Shown here in pieces: positions 45,899 through 55,085 of a stretch of 64,000 bases of DNA. Position numbers and translations under genes: made by a program. The stretch's first letter is position 1; every line of letters starts with the position of its first letter. This DNA is from Listeria costaricensis (GTDB lineage Bacteria; Bacillota; Bacilli; Lactobacillales; Listeriaceae), in the NCBI RefSeq assembly GCF_900183385.1, contig NZ_FXUT01000001.1, positions 310,001 to 374,000 on the forward strand, given 5' to 3'. Under the pieces are notes generated by a model. The model saw nothing but the letters and a program-made list of their open reading frames with translations, had not been told where the DNA came from and did not search any database.

Positions 45899-48379
45899 CT
45901 AGAAACTGTTATTTATTGGCATTTCCCGTTTTTCACGAAGTTTCTGCAATTGTTCATGCGTGATAATGACGTCGCGCGGTTTTGAACCATTCGTACCAGA
46001 AACAACACTGTTTTCTTCTAAAGCGTCCATCAGTCTGGCGGCGCGATTATAGCCAATTCGGAAATGACGTTGCAAGAGTGATGTCGAAGCAGCATTTTGT
46101 TTCAACACAAAGTCGCATGCGTCGTCAAACAGCTCATCCTCCGCCTCCCGTGTGCTTTCTTTTGCCAAAAGCTCTTTTTCTTCAAATAAGTAATTCGGTT
46201 CTCCCTGCTTACGGGCGCACATGACAACCGCATCGATCTCTTCATCACTGACAAAAGTGCCCTGCAGACGGACAGGCTTATTCGTACCGTTTGGCAAAAA
46301 TAGCATGTCCCCTTTTCCAAGCAGTTTTTCTGCCCCCGTCGCATCTAAAATCGTGCGCGAGTCGATCGAACTTGAAACCGAAAACGAAATTCTGGTTGGA
46401 ATATTCGCCTTGATCAAACCGGTAATGACATCGACAGAAGGCCGCTGTGTCGCAACGATCATATGAATTCCACAAGCACGAGCTTTTTGGGCAATCCGGC
46501 TGATCGATTCCTCTACATCATTTGGGGCAACCATCATCAAATCGGCTAATTCGTCAATGACAATCAAAATATATGGCAGCTTCTCGCCGGAATGTTCCGG
46601 ATGGCTGGCATATTCATTATATTTTTCCATATTCCGCACGCCTGTATGAGAAAACAGCTGATAACGGCGTTCCATTTCTTCCACTGCCCATTTCAAGGCT
46701 GCAGTAGCTGCTTTGGCATCCGTAATAACAGGACTCACAAGATGCGGAATGCGGTTATAAGGGGCCAGTTCGACCATTTTAGGGTCAATCAGTAAAAGCT
46801 TCAACTGATCTGGGCGCGCTTTGTAGAGCAGGCTGACTAAAAGAGAGTTGATACAGACGCTTTTTCCCGACCCTGTCGCACCGGCAATTAAACCGTGCGG
46901 CATTTTTTGCAGATCGGTTGCAATTGGATTGCCTGAGATATCCAAACCAAGTGCAGCAGTCAGCGGTGACGGATTCTCTTGGAACACTTCTGCTTTCATA
47001 ATTTCAGAAATCATTACCGGCCGAGAGTGCTGATTCGGAATCTCGATCCCAACAGTGCTTTTCCCTGGAATGGGCGCTTCGATTCGGATGTCTTTTGCCG
47101 CCAAGCTTAACTTGATATCGTCGGACAAATTGGTAATTCGGCTCACCTTGACGCCTTTTTCCGGCTGAACTTCAAAACGTGTTACAGCTGGTCCCTGTGT
47201 CCGATTAACAACATGCGCCTGAACATTAAAGTTCAGCAGTGTTTCGTTTAGCAATTCTTCTTGTTGATCCAGCCAGACATCATTATGTTCGACAAAAACT
47301 GGTGGATTTAAAAGCGCAAGTGATGGAAAACGATAATCACCCGTTGAACTACTCGTTAGCGTCTCCGTTTTAGGCGTTTCAGGAACAGCTTCCGTCGAAA
47401 GAGGTGTTTTTTCAACTACCGCGACTTCCGGCTGCGTATGTAGATCGGTCTGTTCAGCTGGCGGCTTCTGGCGTCCCTTCGCTCGATCCTGATTGACCAT
47501 CATCACATTAAAAGGAATACGCGTCCTGCTTAAGCGCTCAACCCGCTTGGAGATACTCTCCGCTTCGCTTACAGGTGGCGTTTTTTCTGTCATTTCAGGC
47601 TCGACTACTTCACCAGAGGTTTCTGCCACTGGCTCTGCTTCTTCCTGCAATCGTTCAATCACTGGCTCACTAATCTCATCAACCGGTTCAACAGCTATTT
47701 CTTCAACAGAAACAGCGGCAACTTCTGGCACCGCTTCTTCTTCCTGTTGGATGATCGCTGAGAAATCATTTGGCGTCGTTTCGATCGTCTCGCTTAAATG
47801 GTTCCGCTCTTCTTGAATGACTGGTGTCGAATTTTCTACTTCAACAGCCGCATCTTTTATTAAAACAATTGGCTCCTGTACTTCGGCTGATTCCTTTTTT
47901 CCAAGCGAAAATTCAAAATTGCTTGGCCGTTTTTGAAAAGCAAAGACTGGAGATGGTACTTCGGTTGCTTGAAAAGGCTTTTTCTTTACAACAGTTTCTT
48001 CTTTTTGGGCAACAGGAATCGGTTTTTCCGCCTGAAAAGAAACAGGTCTTTGTGTAGATTGGCTTTTTACAGGCTCGTTTTGCATCGCTTGATCTGGAAT
48101 GACTGGAAAACGAAATTCACCTTTTGGATATTGATAAACCATTTTCGTTTTAACTGACCGTTTTTTAGCGCCAGTTTGTTGTCGATTCACACTTTTTGCA
48201 GCGGGTCTCAAATAGGTCTCTGGTTCCTTCTTTTGCGCCTTAACCGATTGAATAGGCACTGTCTGCAACTTTTTTTTCTCTCGTTTTTTTGGTTGTTCTT
48301 GTACAGCTTTACTTGGCTGTACAGGTTCTACTGCTGTTTCTTCAAAATCTCCAAAGAAAAAGTCTTTAAACCATCCCAT
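45899..48379 (-). CDS. sftA: Soluble DNA translocase SftA (FtsK/SpoIIIE family)
   Basis: An 826-residue FtsK-type ATPase without membrane helices, so it matches SftA (YtpT) and not SpoIIIE. Residues 1-350 form a poorly conserved, Glu/Pro/Val-rich linker. The motor follows: alpha domain, Walker A LIAGATGSGKSVCINSLL near 500, Walker B KLLLIDPKMVELA, and IVIDELADLMM. The C-terminal gamma winged helix (STSLLQRHFRIGYNRAARLMD) reads the polar DNA motifs. SftA helps clear chromosome ends from the septum before division. ATG 48379 follows AGGTG. Confidence 0.95.
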   Translation of the reverse strand: MGWFKDFFFGDFEETAVEPVQPSKAVQEQPKKREKKKLQTVPIQSVKAQKKEPETYLRPAAKSVNRQQTGAKKRSVKTKMVYQYPKGEFRFPVIPDQAMQNEPVKSQSTQRPVSFQAEKPIPVAQKEETVVKKKPFQATEVPSPVFAFQKRPSNFEFSLGKKESAEVQEPIVLIKDAAVEVENSTPVIQEERNHLSETIETTPNDFSAIIQQEEEAVPEVAAVSVEEIAVEPVDEISEPVIERLQEEAEPVAETSGEVVEPEMTEKTPPVSEAESISKRVERLSRTRIPFNVMMVNQDRAKGRQKPPAEQTDLHTQPEVAVVEKTPLSTEAVPETPKTETLTSSSTGDYRFPSLALLNPPVFVEHNDVWLDQQEELLNETLLNFNVQAHVVNRTQGPAVTRFEVQPEKGVKVSRITNLSDDIKLSLAAKDIRIEAPIPGKSTVGIEIPNQHSRPVMISEIMKAEVFQENPSPLTAALGLDISGNPIATDLQKMPHGLIAGATGSGKSVCINSLLVSLLYKARPDQLKLLLIDPKMVELAPYNRIPHLVSPVITDAKAATAALKWAVEEMERRYQLFSHTGVRNMEKYNEYASHPEHSGEKLPYILIVIDELADLMMVAPNDVEESISRIAQKARACGIHMIVATQRPSVDVITGLIKANIPTRISFSVSSSIDSRTILDATGAEKLLGKGDMLFLPNGTNKPVRLQGTFVSDEEIDAVVMCARKQGEPNYLFEEKELLAKESTREAEDELFDDACDFVLKQNAASTSLLQRHFRIGYNRAARLMDALEENSVVSGTNGSKPRDVIITHEQLQKLREKREMPINNSF

Positions 48380-48452
48380 AAATCATCACACCTAAAAATT
48401 TATTTCTTGTTTGATTCTAACAAAATATAATTTTGATTGCTATCGAAAGTTA

Positions 48453-48482
48453 ATTTTACAGGAGAAGTTGACTATTTGTAAA
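48453..48482 (-). promoter_or_regulatory. Sigma-A promoter of sftA
   Basis: TTTACA, 18 bases, TAAAAT on the minus strand, about 75 bases upstream. The 290-base gap before ytpR otherwise holds the ytpR terminator and an AATCG/CGATT inverted repeat. Confidence 0.5.
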
Positions 48483-48620
48483 GCATTAATCGTTGATAAT
48501 AAGCGATTTTCATAGCAATAAGAAATAATTATCACACGCCTCCAAAACGTTCGTTATACAATTCCGCGCTTTTTTGTACACTAAATATAAAAACGCCACA
48601 AACCGTGTGTTTTGTGCAAA

Positions 48621-48654
48621 CAAAAAGTCGAGACTCCTTGATAAGTCTCGACTT
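48621..48654 (-). terminator. Terminator after ytpR
   Basis: AAGTCGAGACT / AGTCTCGACTT perfect 11-bp stem, 8-base loop, then TTT on the minus strand. Confidence 0.9.
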
Positions 48655-48667
48655 CATTTTCTATTCA

Positions 48668-49285
48668 TTAAAAAGTGGTGGCAAATACTGATCCCGTTTC
48701 CGTTTCACCACCTAACACGAGGATCCCCTTTTCTTGCGGTGCATCGGGAATCGCTAGCTCACGTGCTGCACATAGCATGCCGAACGAGTCTGTACCACGC
48801 AAATTCGACGGCTTGATAACAAGTCCACTCGGCATCACTGCACCCACTTTTGCTACGACAACTTTTTGACCTGCTTCTACATTTGGGGCTCCACAAACAA
48901 TTTGCAGAACTGCCTCCCCAACATCTACTTGACAAATACTCAGTTTATCCGCATTTGGATGCTTATCCTTCGACTTCACATAACCAACGACGAATTTAGG
49001 CGAAAGATCTGCTTCAATTTCTTCTTCAAAACCATTCTCTTTCAAGATGCGGTTAAAAGCAGCAATTTTCTCTTCTGTTAAAGAAACTTTTCCTTTTTCA
49101 TCAAGTGTTAAATACCGACGAGCATGAAAGACATTATACCCCGCTACCGCCCCTGTATCTTCTTGATAAATTTTCGCCACATCGCCTTTGCGTTCAAAGG
49201 TTCTTTTTTCTGCATCGATGTCCCCTACCGTAATGATCAGCGTATCACCGATGCCTTTTTCATTATAAAATGCATTTACTATCAC
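48668..49285 (-). CDS. ytpR: YtpR, stand-alone tRNA-binding (PheT-like) domain protein
   Basis: A 205-residue protein with an N-terminal DUF4479 domain (1-90) and a C-terminal EMAP/tRNA-binding OB fold (FVVGYVKSKDKHPNADKLSI, VDVGEAVLQIVCGAPNVEAG, MLCAARELAI). It is often annotated as a phenylalanyl-tRNA synthetase beta chain, but it lacks the catalytic module; it corresponds only to the B1-2 domain. Role unknown, possibly tRNA binding or a chaperone. GTG/ATG start at 49285. It is nine bases after ytpQ, forming ytpP-ytpQ-ytpR. Confidence 0.9.
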   Translation of the reverse strand: MIVNAFYNEKGIGDTLIITVGDIDAEKRTFERKGDVAKIYQEDTGAVAGYNVFHARRYLTLDEKGKVSLTEEKIAAFNRILKENGFEEEIEADLSPKFVVGYVKSKDKHPNADKLSICQVDVGEAVLQIVCGAPNVEAGQKVVVAKVGAVMPSGLVIKPSNLRGTDSFGMLCAARELAIPDAPQEKGILVLGGETETGSVFATTF

Positions 49286-49293
49286 GTCTCGTT

Positions 49294-50100
49294 CTACTCC
49301 TTCGGTTGATTTTTTGCCAAAATAAAGATTGGTTCCAGTTTACCATGCTGATAAACAAATGGTAAAGAGGTAATCGGCACTAACCCTTCCGCAAAAAATT
49401 GCAGGTTCATATGTGCCAGTATATCATAGCCCGTGTCATTTCGGATGTCCGCCACGACCAGTACGTCCTGATGAGGCACAGCCACGACCGTTTCCCCCTG
49501 AAATTCTTTTGCCAGACTATCCAAAAACGGCCGATTCAAGATTCGACTGGCATCGTAGCCATCATTCGTTCGCACAAAATAAAAATCATTTCCCGCTACA
49601 CGATCCACCTTAAACGGATTCTCTTTTACCAAAAGATTTTGCTGCGCCAGATGATCCAATTCCGCTAAATCCAATTTTGCCTGCGCAGCCATTTCTTCTG
49701 TAAGCAAACGATAGGATGCACCCAGATCATAGGCGTAATAAATGCGCGTCTCAGCCGTATGCTCCTTGCTGATGAATTTTTGTCCCGTTTTAGAAGCCAG
49801 TGGAAAAGAGGCCGCCCGAACAATTGGCAAAATCCGCTTGCTAGATCGGGTTAATTCGACGGCAGCCGACTCAGCTTTAAAACCCTCTACCACATAGTAG
49901 CAGATTTTCCGAATCGCTTCCTCCCCTTCCTCCTCATAACGCGCAATAATAGAGGGCAGCGAAAGCTTTATTTTCCGGCCATTCTCTTCGATTGTCAATT
50001 GATCTTTCTCACGGTCAAACAAAAAGCGACGTCCAGGCGCATTTAAAAGTTGCTCTATTTTCCCTTTCATCGTCCAGGTATCGATTTTCAAAGAGCCCAC
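49294..50100 (-). CDS. ytpQ: DUF1444 protein YtpQ
   Basis: A 268-residue cytosolic protein of the UPF0354/DUF1444 family with no signal or membrane segment. Recognisable pieces are RRFLFDREKDQLTIEE near 25 and FYFVRTNDGYDASRILN near 175. Function is unknown. The start is uncertain: GTG 50100 has AAAGGA close by; TTG 50091 and ATG 50070 are alternatives. It sits 12 bases after the thioredoxin-like gene and nine before ytpR, the conserved ytpPQR order of Bacillus, suggesting a shared redox or tRNA-linked task. Confidence 0.85.
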   Translation of the reverse strand: MGSLKIDTWTMKGKIEQLLNAPGRRFLFDREKDQLTIEENGRKIKLSLPSIIARYEEEGEEAIRKICYYVVEGFKAESAAVELTRSSKRILPIVRAASFPLASKTGQKFISKEHTAETRIYYAYDLGASYRLLTEEMAAQAKLDLAELDHLAQQNLLVKENPFKVDRVAGNDFYFVRTNDGYDASRILNRPFLDSLAKEFQGETVVAVPHQDVLVVADIRNDTGYDILAHMNLQFFAEGLVPITSLPFVYQHGKLEPIFILAKNQPKE

Positions 50101-50112
50101 CGTCCTTTCGTT

Positions 50113-50424
50113 CTATAATGCAGCTAAAAAGTCATTGATTTCTTCTTTTGTTTTGCGGTCTTTACTTACAAATCGCCCTAGTTCTTCGCCGTCTTCAAAA
50201 GCAACGAAACTTGGAATGCCGAAGATTGACAACTCCGCGCATAAATCGATAAAGGCATCGCGATCCACATAATAGAAATGGAAATCATCATTTTCCGCTT
50301 CGATTTCTGGTAAAAACGGTTCAATAAATCGGCAATCTCCGCACCAATCTGCACTAAACATAAAAACCGTTTTCCCATTTTCTTTTAGTCGTTCAAAATC
50401 TTCTACTGTCTTTAATGCTTCCAT
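50113..50424 (-). CDS. ytpP: Thioredoxin-like protein YtpP
   Basis: A 103-residue thioredoxin fold with the redox motif WCGDC in [13 protein letters not shown] near residue 28 and the cis-Pro in [11 protein letters not shown] near 75. The CGDC pair differs from the CGPC of main thioredoxins, so its potential and partners may differ; it may be a bacillithiol-related or general disulfide reductase. ATG 50424 follows GAGGGAG. First gene of ytpP-ytpQ-ytpR. Confidence 0.9.
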   Translation of the reverse strand: MEALKTVEDFERLKENGKTVFMFSADWCGDCRFIEPFLPEIEAENDDFHFYYVDRDAFIDLCAELSIFGIPSFVAFEDGEELGRFVSKDRKTKEEINDFLAAL

Positions 50425-50492
50425 GACACAATCTCCCTCATTTCTTTTCTTACATGCTACTGTCTAGCTGTTCATTCGTCCAGAAATCAGCT

Positions 50493-50529
50493 CAAAAAGA
50501 AGGCTTGACGCAGAAAAGCACGCCAAACC
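50493..50529 (-). terminator. Terminator after the small membrane gene
   Basis: GGTTTGGCG / CGTCAAGCC, nine pairs with two wobbles, then TTCTTTTT on the minus strand. Confidence 0.7.
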
Positions 50530-50535
50530 CACCAC

Positions 50536-50757
50536 CTAACGAATCCGCTCTTGTTTCTTGCGTTCATATTTATACGCATTGGAAAAAGCGAATCCAAGAA
50601 TGAGCATCCCTGAAACAAGCGTTGTGATAATCCAGCCCCAACCAGTTTTTTCAAAATAGCCAATCTGAAGAATCGTTCCCGCCGCAAACATCACTCCAGC
50701 TGCGAGCATCAAATAACCAACCACAAAAAGCGGCTGTTTCCATTGTTTTTTAAGCAT
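50536..50757 (-). CDS. Small two-helix membrane protein, unknown
   Basis: Seventy-three residues with two hydrophobic helices ([20 protein letters not shown] and [20 protein letters not shown]) and a basic, charged C-terminus ([12 protein letters not shown]). I do not recognise a named family. ATG 50757 lies inside the last codons of the M42 peptidase gene, an 8-base overlap, so its translation is likely coupled to that gene. Its ribosome site is weak (AAGAA). The terminator directly after supports it being the last gene of this small unit. Confidence 0.65.
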   Translation of the reverse strand: MLKKQWKQPLFVVGYLMLAAGVMFAAGTILQIGYFEKTGWGWIITTLVSGMLILGFAFSNAYKYERKKQERIR

Positions 50758-51823
50758 TGTTCTTGATCGATTCAAAAGTCGACTTATCCAGCGTCCGAAT
50801 CACTGTAAGAAGCATCTCTTTGGCCGCCGCATAATCGTCAACATGTAAAATCGAATTCGTGGAATGGATGTAGCGGGCAGGTACGCCAATGACAGCACTA
50901 GGAATTCCGCTTAATGAAGTATGCACTTTTCCAGCATCCGTTCCGCCTGGCGAAACAAAATATTGATATGGAATCTGTTTCGACTCAGCTGTATCAAGCA
51001 AAAATTCGCGCATTCCGCGGTGCGTCACCATCGTGCGGTCGAAAATACGCAGCAAGAAACCTTCTCCGATTCGTCCAAACTGATCTTTAGCACCAGCAAT
51101 ATCATTTGCCGGACTGGCATCAAGAGCAAAGAATATGTCTGGCTGAATCATGTGTGTGCTGACACCAGCGCCGCGCAGTCCAACTTCTTCCTGCACATTC
51201 GCACCAGCATACAGTGTATTCGGCAACTTTTCTCCATGAATCTCTTTTAAAAGTTCGATTGCCAGGCCAACGCCATAACGATTGTCCCAAGCTTTTGCCA
51301 TGATTTTTTTCGGATTAGCTAGCGGAGTGAACGCCGCGACTGGCACAATAAACTGCCCCGGACGAATACCAATTTTTTCAGCATCCTCTTTTGAATCCGC
51401 GCCGATGTCAATCAACAATTTGCTAGGCGGGGTCGGTTTTGCCTTTTCTTCATCTGAAAGCAGATGCGGCGGCACCGAAGCAATCACACCGACAATCGGT
51501 CCATTTTTTGTCATCACTTGCACACGTTGTGCCTGCAAAACCTGTGGATTCCAACCACCAAGCGTCTGGAAGCGCAGTAGCCCTTGCTCTGTAATCTGGG
51601 TGACCATAAAACCAACTTCATCCATGTGCGCCGCCACTAAAACACGTGGCCCTTCTGTCGCGCCTTTACGAAGGCCAAAAATCCCGCCGAGTCCATCTTC
51701 GACAATTTCATCCGTTACAGGCGCAATTTGTTCCCGAATATAGTTGCGCACGCGCCATTCATCACCAGAAGCGCCCGGAAGCTCTGTCAGGGTTTTAAAC
51801 ATTTCAAGTGTATGCTTTTCCAT
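50750..51823 (-). CDS. M42 glutamyl/aminopeptidase (YtoP-like)
   Basis: Tetrahedral metallo-aminopeptidase of family M42, 357 residues. Two-metal ligands: His and Asp in [15 protein letters not shown], Asp in [12 protein letters not shown], the catalytic Glu pair in [13 protein letters not shown], Asp in [11 protein letters not shown], and His in [13 protein letters not shown]. It trims N-terminal residues from peptides in the cytoplasm. ATG 51823 is nine bases after AAAGG; ATG 51832 would abut the site. Divergent from the PepSY gene. Confidence 0.93.
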   Translation of the reverse strand: MEKHTLEMFKTLTELPGASGDEWRVRNYIREQIAPVTDEIVEDGLGGIFGLRKGATEGPRVLVAAHMDEVGFMVTQITEQGLLRFQTLGGWNPQVLQAQRVQVMTKNGPIVGVIASVPPHLLSDEEKAKPTPPSKLLIDIGADSKEDAEKIGIRPGQFIVPVAAFTPLANPKKIMAKAWDNRYGVGLAIELLKEIHGEKLPNTLYAGANVQEEVGLRGAGVSTHMIQPDIFFALDASPANDIAGAKDQFGRIGEGFLLRIFDRTMVTHRGMREFLLDTAESKQIPYQYFVSPGGTDAGKVHTSLSGIPSAVIGVPARYIHSTNSILHVDDYAAAKEMLLTVIRTLDKSTFESIKNNA

Positions 51824-51910
51824 TATTACCATCCTTTATCTCAAGTCTCTCATTTATTATAACAAAGAAAGCTTTCGTTGTTCGAACATTTACTCACGAA
51901 TGAAAAAAAC

Positions 51911-51938
51911 TTTCCATTCTCAGAAAGTATAGTATAAT
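51911..51938 (+). promoter_or_regulatory. Sigma-A promoter of the PepSY gene
   Basis: TTTCCA, 16 bases, TATAAT, about 55 bases before the start. Confidence 0.45.
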
Positions 51939-51993
51939 AAAAGAGGAAATTTAGAAAATCTTGATATTTTATGAGATACTGGGGAGGAAAAAC

Positions 51994-52305
51994 ATGAACT
52001 GGAAAGCTTTTTTCGCCGGCACATTGGCAGGAGCTGCAGCAGGTCACTTGGTCTATCATTGCCTTCTTAATGATAAAACCGTGTCTGGGGATGTTATCTT
52101 AGAACGTGTTAAAGATGCTTTTAAAAAAGAAGGACCAATTGAAGGCTCATGGATACAACTAAAAAAACAGCATTATAAGAAATATGCGATCGATACTTTG
52201 GTTTACCATGGTGGAATCACCGCAATACGCGAAGGCGAGAAAAAACATTTTGAGTTTATCGCCGATGCAGCAACCGGTACGATTATTGATATTTACTTAA
52301 CTTGA
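51994..52305 (+). CDS. Small exported PepSY-domain protein (YtzB-like)
   Basis: A 103-residue protein with an N-terminal hydrophobic segment (WKAFFAGTLAGAAAGHLVYHC) and a single PepSY-like repeat (DVILERVKDAFKKEG, ending in FIADAATGTIIDIYLT). The pattern beta-alpha-beta-beta with a final DAxTGxI fits PepSY, a domain thought to inhibit proteases or bind outside the membrane. ATG 51994 follows GGGGAGG; upstream in-frame codons lack a ribosome site. Monocistronic. A secreted-protease modulator is possible but unproven. Confidence 0.8.
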   Translation: MNWKAFFAGTLAGAAAGHLVYHCLLNDKTVSGDVILERVKDAFKKEGPIEGSWIQLKKQHYKKYAIDTLVYHGGITAIREGEKKHFEFIADAATGTIIDIYLT

Positions 52306-52320
52306 TTAAATCTTTACAGA

Positions 52321-52350
52321 AAACTGAGTCAGCTTGGCTCAGTTTTTTTG
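52321..52350 (+). terminator. Terminator after the PepSY gene
   Basis: AAACTGAG / CTCAGTTT stem and a long T run. Confidence 0.85.
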
Positions 52351-52385
52351 TTTGCCCAAAACTCTATATACCCCCTATATGTATA

Positions 52386-52505
52386 TTTAAGAAAATACCC
52401 CTCACCCGTATAATACCCATGGCATTGCAAGCAGTTTAAAGCTTAATTAGCACATTTTTAAAAATACCCATAAAAAAAGATGCCGAAAACTCAGCATCTT
52501 TTTAC
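52386..52505 (+). ncRNA. Possible small RNA in the convergent gap (speculative)
   Basis: TTTAAG, 17 bases, TATAAT at 52386-52414, in a stretch with no gene. A transcript from about 52421 would run to the hairpin at 52474-52503 followed by T residues, giving about 85 bases. It has no long reading frame. The weak -35 box makes this a guess. Confidence 0.25.
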
Positions 52506-52506
52506 T
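52472..52506. terminator. Terminator after the YtnP-like gene
   Basis: AAAAAGATGC / GCATCTTTTT with a 10-base loop and T runs on both strands. It overlaps the lactonase gene stop codon. Confidence 0.85.
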
Positions 52507-53350
52507 GCTCCCGTAAAATACACGCAAGCATTTCCCCCGATTTATTGTACTTGATCGCCCGGTAATAGGCATCATGATAAAATAAGAACCAACTTTCTGC
52601 ATTCATCCACTGACTAAAAAAATGCTCCTTCTGAAAAATGGAGGTCATAGGATAATCATCATAGGCCGTTACCCAAAGAACGTTTTGATGCGCATGGGTT
52701 GGGAAAATATCTGCCATATGAATCGCCCGCTCGCCGTTTGACTCAATCGTGATGACTGCATGTCCAGCGCTATGACCGCCCGTATGTCGCAAACTAATGC
52801 CCGGCGCAATTTCAATGTGCTTTTTATAAGGCGTGATTTGAGCCGCAATTGCTTGAAAATTTTCCGGCCAATAAGTCGCTTGCGAACGAATATTCGGATG
52901 TTGCATTTCTTCCCATTCCGTTTCTTCTACGATAATTTGGGCATGCGGAAATAGAGAAACCAGTTGATTTTTACGTGAATCAAATGTGGAAAGACCCACG
53001 ACATGGTCAAAATGAAGATGCGTCATCAAAATAAAATCAATGTCTTCCGGTCGAACACCCAGCGTTGCCAAATCCTCTATCACGAAGGATTCCTCCGACA
53101 CACCGTAATTTCGCCGCTGCTTTTCTGTTAATCGACCACGTCCAATGCCTCCATCAATCAAATAATGCTTGCCCTGAAAATAAAAATACATTGGATCCGT
53201 GACATTTGGCACCTGATTTTTTTCATTAGCCGGATATTTTTTCTGCCACAGCGCTTTTGGAACCACACCAAACATGGCACCTCCGTCAAAACCTGTTACC
53301 CCACCTCGCAGCCAGTGAATCTCTATTTCTCCAATTTGCAGTTTATTCAT
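52502..53350 (-). CDS. ytnP: Metallo-beta-lactamase-fold lactonase (YtnP-like)
   Basis: A 282-residue MBL-fold hydrolase. The metal ligands are clear: MTHLHFDHVVG (HxHxDH) near 110, GGHSAGHAV near 190, and MADIFPTHAHQ with the bridging Asp. The family includes YtnP, which degrades acyl-homoserine lactones and interferes with Streptomyces signalling, so lactone hydrolysis is likely; the true substrate in this organism is unknown. ATG 53350 is eight bases after GGAGAGG (53353 is an adjacent alternative). Downstream of trmB but separated by its terminator. Confidence 0.88.
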   Translation of the reverse strand: MNKLQIGEIEIHWLRGGVTGFDGGAMFGVVPKALWQKKYPANEKNQVPNVTDPMYFYFQGKHYLIDGGIGRGRLTEKQRRNYGVSEESFVIEDLATLGVRPEDIDFILMTHLHFDHVVGLSTFDSRKNQLVSLFPHAQIIVEETEWEEMQHPNIRSQATYWPENFQAIAAQITPYKKHIEIAPGISLRHTGGHSAGHAVITIESNGERAIHMADIFPTHAHQNVLWVTAYDDYPMTSIFQKEHFFSQWMNAESWFLFYHDAYYRAIKYNKSGEMLACILREQ

Positions 53351-53390
53351 CATGCCCTCTCCTAGTTTACATAATATGATTATCATCTAT

Positions 53391-53418
53391 TAAAACAGGC
53401 TTCCTGTTACAGAAGCCC
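53391..53418 (-). terminator. Terminator after trmB
   Basis: GGCTTC / GAAGCC stem followed by TGTTTTAAT on the minus strand. Confidence 0.65.
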
Positions 53419-53429
53419 ATTGTCTGATT

Positions 53430-54068
53430 TTAGCGGAACACAGCTTCCAAACGATAGATTGGATAGCCTTGCTGAGAGAACTTCTCTTCATATTCTGTCA
53501 TCACATTTCCCTCGAAATCACTTTTGTGAAGATCTAGCGAAACATGATGGAGCACCATTCCATATTCCGACAGCGCATGCAGCGAATATTCAAACAAACC
53601 GCGATTATCGGTCTTAAAATGAATCTCCCCATCTTTTGGTAAAAGTGCTTGATAAAGTGTTAAAAACCGCGGATTGGTCAAACGACGCTTGGCATGACGT
53701 TTTTTCGGCCACGGATCGGAAAAATTCAAATAAATTCGGCTGATTTCGCTTGGTTCAAAATAGTCCTGCAAACTTGCCCCGTCTACCGCTAAAAGTCTCA
53801 CATTCGGCACTTCTGCTGCAAGCACCTTATCGAGCGCAATCACAAGTACGCTTTCTACCACTTCAATACCGATATAATTGATGTCTGGGTTCTGTTTAGC
53901 CATTCCCGCAACGAATTGCCCTTTACCAGAGCCAATTTCAACATGAATGGGCTGATCATTGCCAAAAATTTCGTTCCAGCGGCCTTTGCAAGATGCCGGA
54001 TCCTGAATAACAACCGCAGAATGGGCCGCTAATTTTTCTTTTGCCCAAGGTTTATGTTTTACACGCAT
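53430..54068 (-). CDS. trmB: tRNA (guanine-N7-)-methyltransferase
   Basis: Forms m7G46 in the variable loop of tRNA. The 212 residues include the SAM loop [16 protein letters not shown] near 48-63, [10 protein letters not shown], the family signature [18 protein letters not shown] near 115-132, and [14 protein letters not shown] 54068 follows GAGAGG within the end of ytmP; the gene begins seven bases after ytmP stops, as in Bacillus (ytmQ-ytmP). Confidence 0.96.
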   Translation of the reverse strand: MRVKHKPWAKEKLAAHSAVVIQDPASCKGRWNEIFGNDQPIHVEIGSGKGQFVAGMAKQNPDINYIGIEVVESVLVIALDKVLAAEVPNVRLLAVDGASLQDYFEPSEISRIYLNFSDPWPKKRHAKRRLTNPRFLTLYQALLPKDGEIHFKTDNRGLFEYSLHALSEYGMVLHHVSLDLHKSDFEGNVMTEYEEKFSQQGYPIYRLEAVFR

Positions 54069-54075
54069 GAATTTC

Positions 54076-54849
54076 TTACCTCTCATCCTTCAAAATCATT
54101 TGTAACAGTTGATCTAATTTATATTTTTCTTGCTTGGTTCTCTTGATTTGACGCTGATAAAGAGTCTGCACAAGCGCAAACCACTTTAATTTATGCAAAT
54201 AGGACGGCGTCAGTGCCAGATTATTCGCGCTCAACCAATCGCCCCAGTCCTTAAAATCAATATACTGGTATAAAAACATACTGATATCCGTTGCCCGGTC
54301 GGCAAGCATCGCCTCATCCCAGTCAACTAAAAACAGCTCATTCTCTTCTGAAATAATCCAATTGTTATGATTGATGTCGCCGTGACAAACAACATGCGTT
54401 TCCTCTTCAAATGAGTCAAAGCGCAATTCCAGTTGGTCCAGCGCCTGTGTTTCAAGCTCATTAAGGCCGTTTGGCAGGTATTGTTTGGTTCTCTCTAAAA
54501 GCTTGCGTGCAGAAAAATCACGATCTTCTATTTTGGCGAGCATTTCCTTCAGCGGTTTAGAGTGGTGGATCCTCCGAAGCAATTCGCTCACACGCATGTC
54601 CGTCATTTCTGCCGCGGATAGCACATGGCAATTGATCCACTTTTGGGCTGTAATCACATCGCCAGTTTCCACGCGTCGTGTCCAAATCAGTTTCGGCACG
54701 ATATTTTCTACAGAAAGCGCAGCTAAAAAAGGCGAAGAATTCCGTTTTAAAAAGAATTTTTCGTCTTCATGAATTGCGATAAATGCTTGACCGGTCTCCC
54801 CTCCAGCCGGACTGATTTCATACTCTATCCCAAAAAATTGATCCTTCAT
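54076..54849 (-). CDS. ytmP: Aminoglycoside phosphotransferase-fold kinase YtmP
   Basis: A 257-residue protein of the APH/choline kinase fold. It has the catalytic loop [13 protein letters not shown] near 178 and the metal-binding [15 protein letters not shown] near 198; the upstream part contains a nucleotide-binding sheet. Despite the fold, members of this family act on small metabolites such as thiamine or choline as well as antibiotics, so resistance should not be assumed. ATG 54849 follows AAAGGTG; a longer frame to 54942 overlaps the -35 box of the promoter. It is co-transcribed with trmB. Confidence 0.87.
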   Translation of the reverse strand: MKDQFFGIEYEISPAGGETGQAFIAIHEDEKFFLKRNSSPFLAALSVENIVPKLIWTRRVETGDVITAQKWINCHVLSAAEMTDMRVSELLRRIHHSKPLKEMLAKIEDRDFSARKLLERTKQYLPNGLNELETQALDQLELRFDSFEEETHVVCHGDINHNNWIISEENELFLVDWDEAMLADRATDISMFLYQYIDFKDWGDWLSANNLALTPSYLHKLKWFALVQTLYQRQIKRTKQEKYKLDQLLQMILKDER

Positions 54850-54913
54850 ACCAAACACACCTTTTCTTCTTGAAAGGTTCTCAAAAAATTTCTCACCAGT
54901 ATCACTAAAATTG

Positions 54914-54942
54914 ATTTTACTTCTCTTCCTGATGCACGTCAA
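54914..54942 (-). promoter_or_regulatory. Sigma-A promoter of ytmP-trmB
   Basis: TTGACG, 17 bases, TAAAAT on the minus strand, about 65 bases before ytmP. Confidence 0.6.
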
Positions 54943-55038
54943 GTCAACATATGTTCGTAAAGAAGAAAGTGATTTTTTAAAACAGCTTCAGAAACAAATA
55001 CAACCCGCAATAGGCCTTATTTATTCGCATATTCTTAC

Positions 55039-55082
55039 AAAAAAAGAAACAGTTGTGAAAAATTATCACCCTGTTTCTTTTT
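55039..55082 (-). terminator. Terminator after the MFS transporter
   Basis: AAAAAGAAACAG / CTGTTTCTTTTT, 12-bp stem with a long loop, T tract on the minus strand. Confidence 0.85.
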
Positions 55083-55085
55083 ATT

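Noticed and set aside
48668-49285. Truncated phenylalanyl-tRNA synthetase beta subunit (pseudogene)
   Set aside because: The gene is intact and matches YtpR, a normal stand-alone family with the same neighbours in Bacillus.
52368-52469. ATACCC repeats as a CsoR/CstR operator
   Set aside because: Right half-sites (GGGTAT) are missing at usable spacing, and no copper or sulfide gene is adjacent.
54076-54849. Antibiotic resistance phosphotransferase
   Set aside because: The fold matches, but the gene is a conserved housekeeping neighbour of trmB, so resistance is not implied.
54850-54942. Longer N-terminus for ytmP
   Set aside because: It would start at the -35 box of a good promoter; ATG 54849 has a ribosome site and fits the family.
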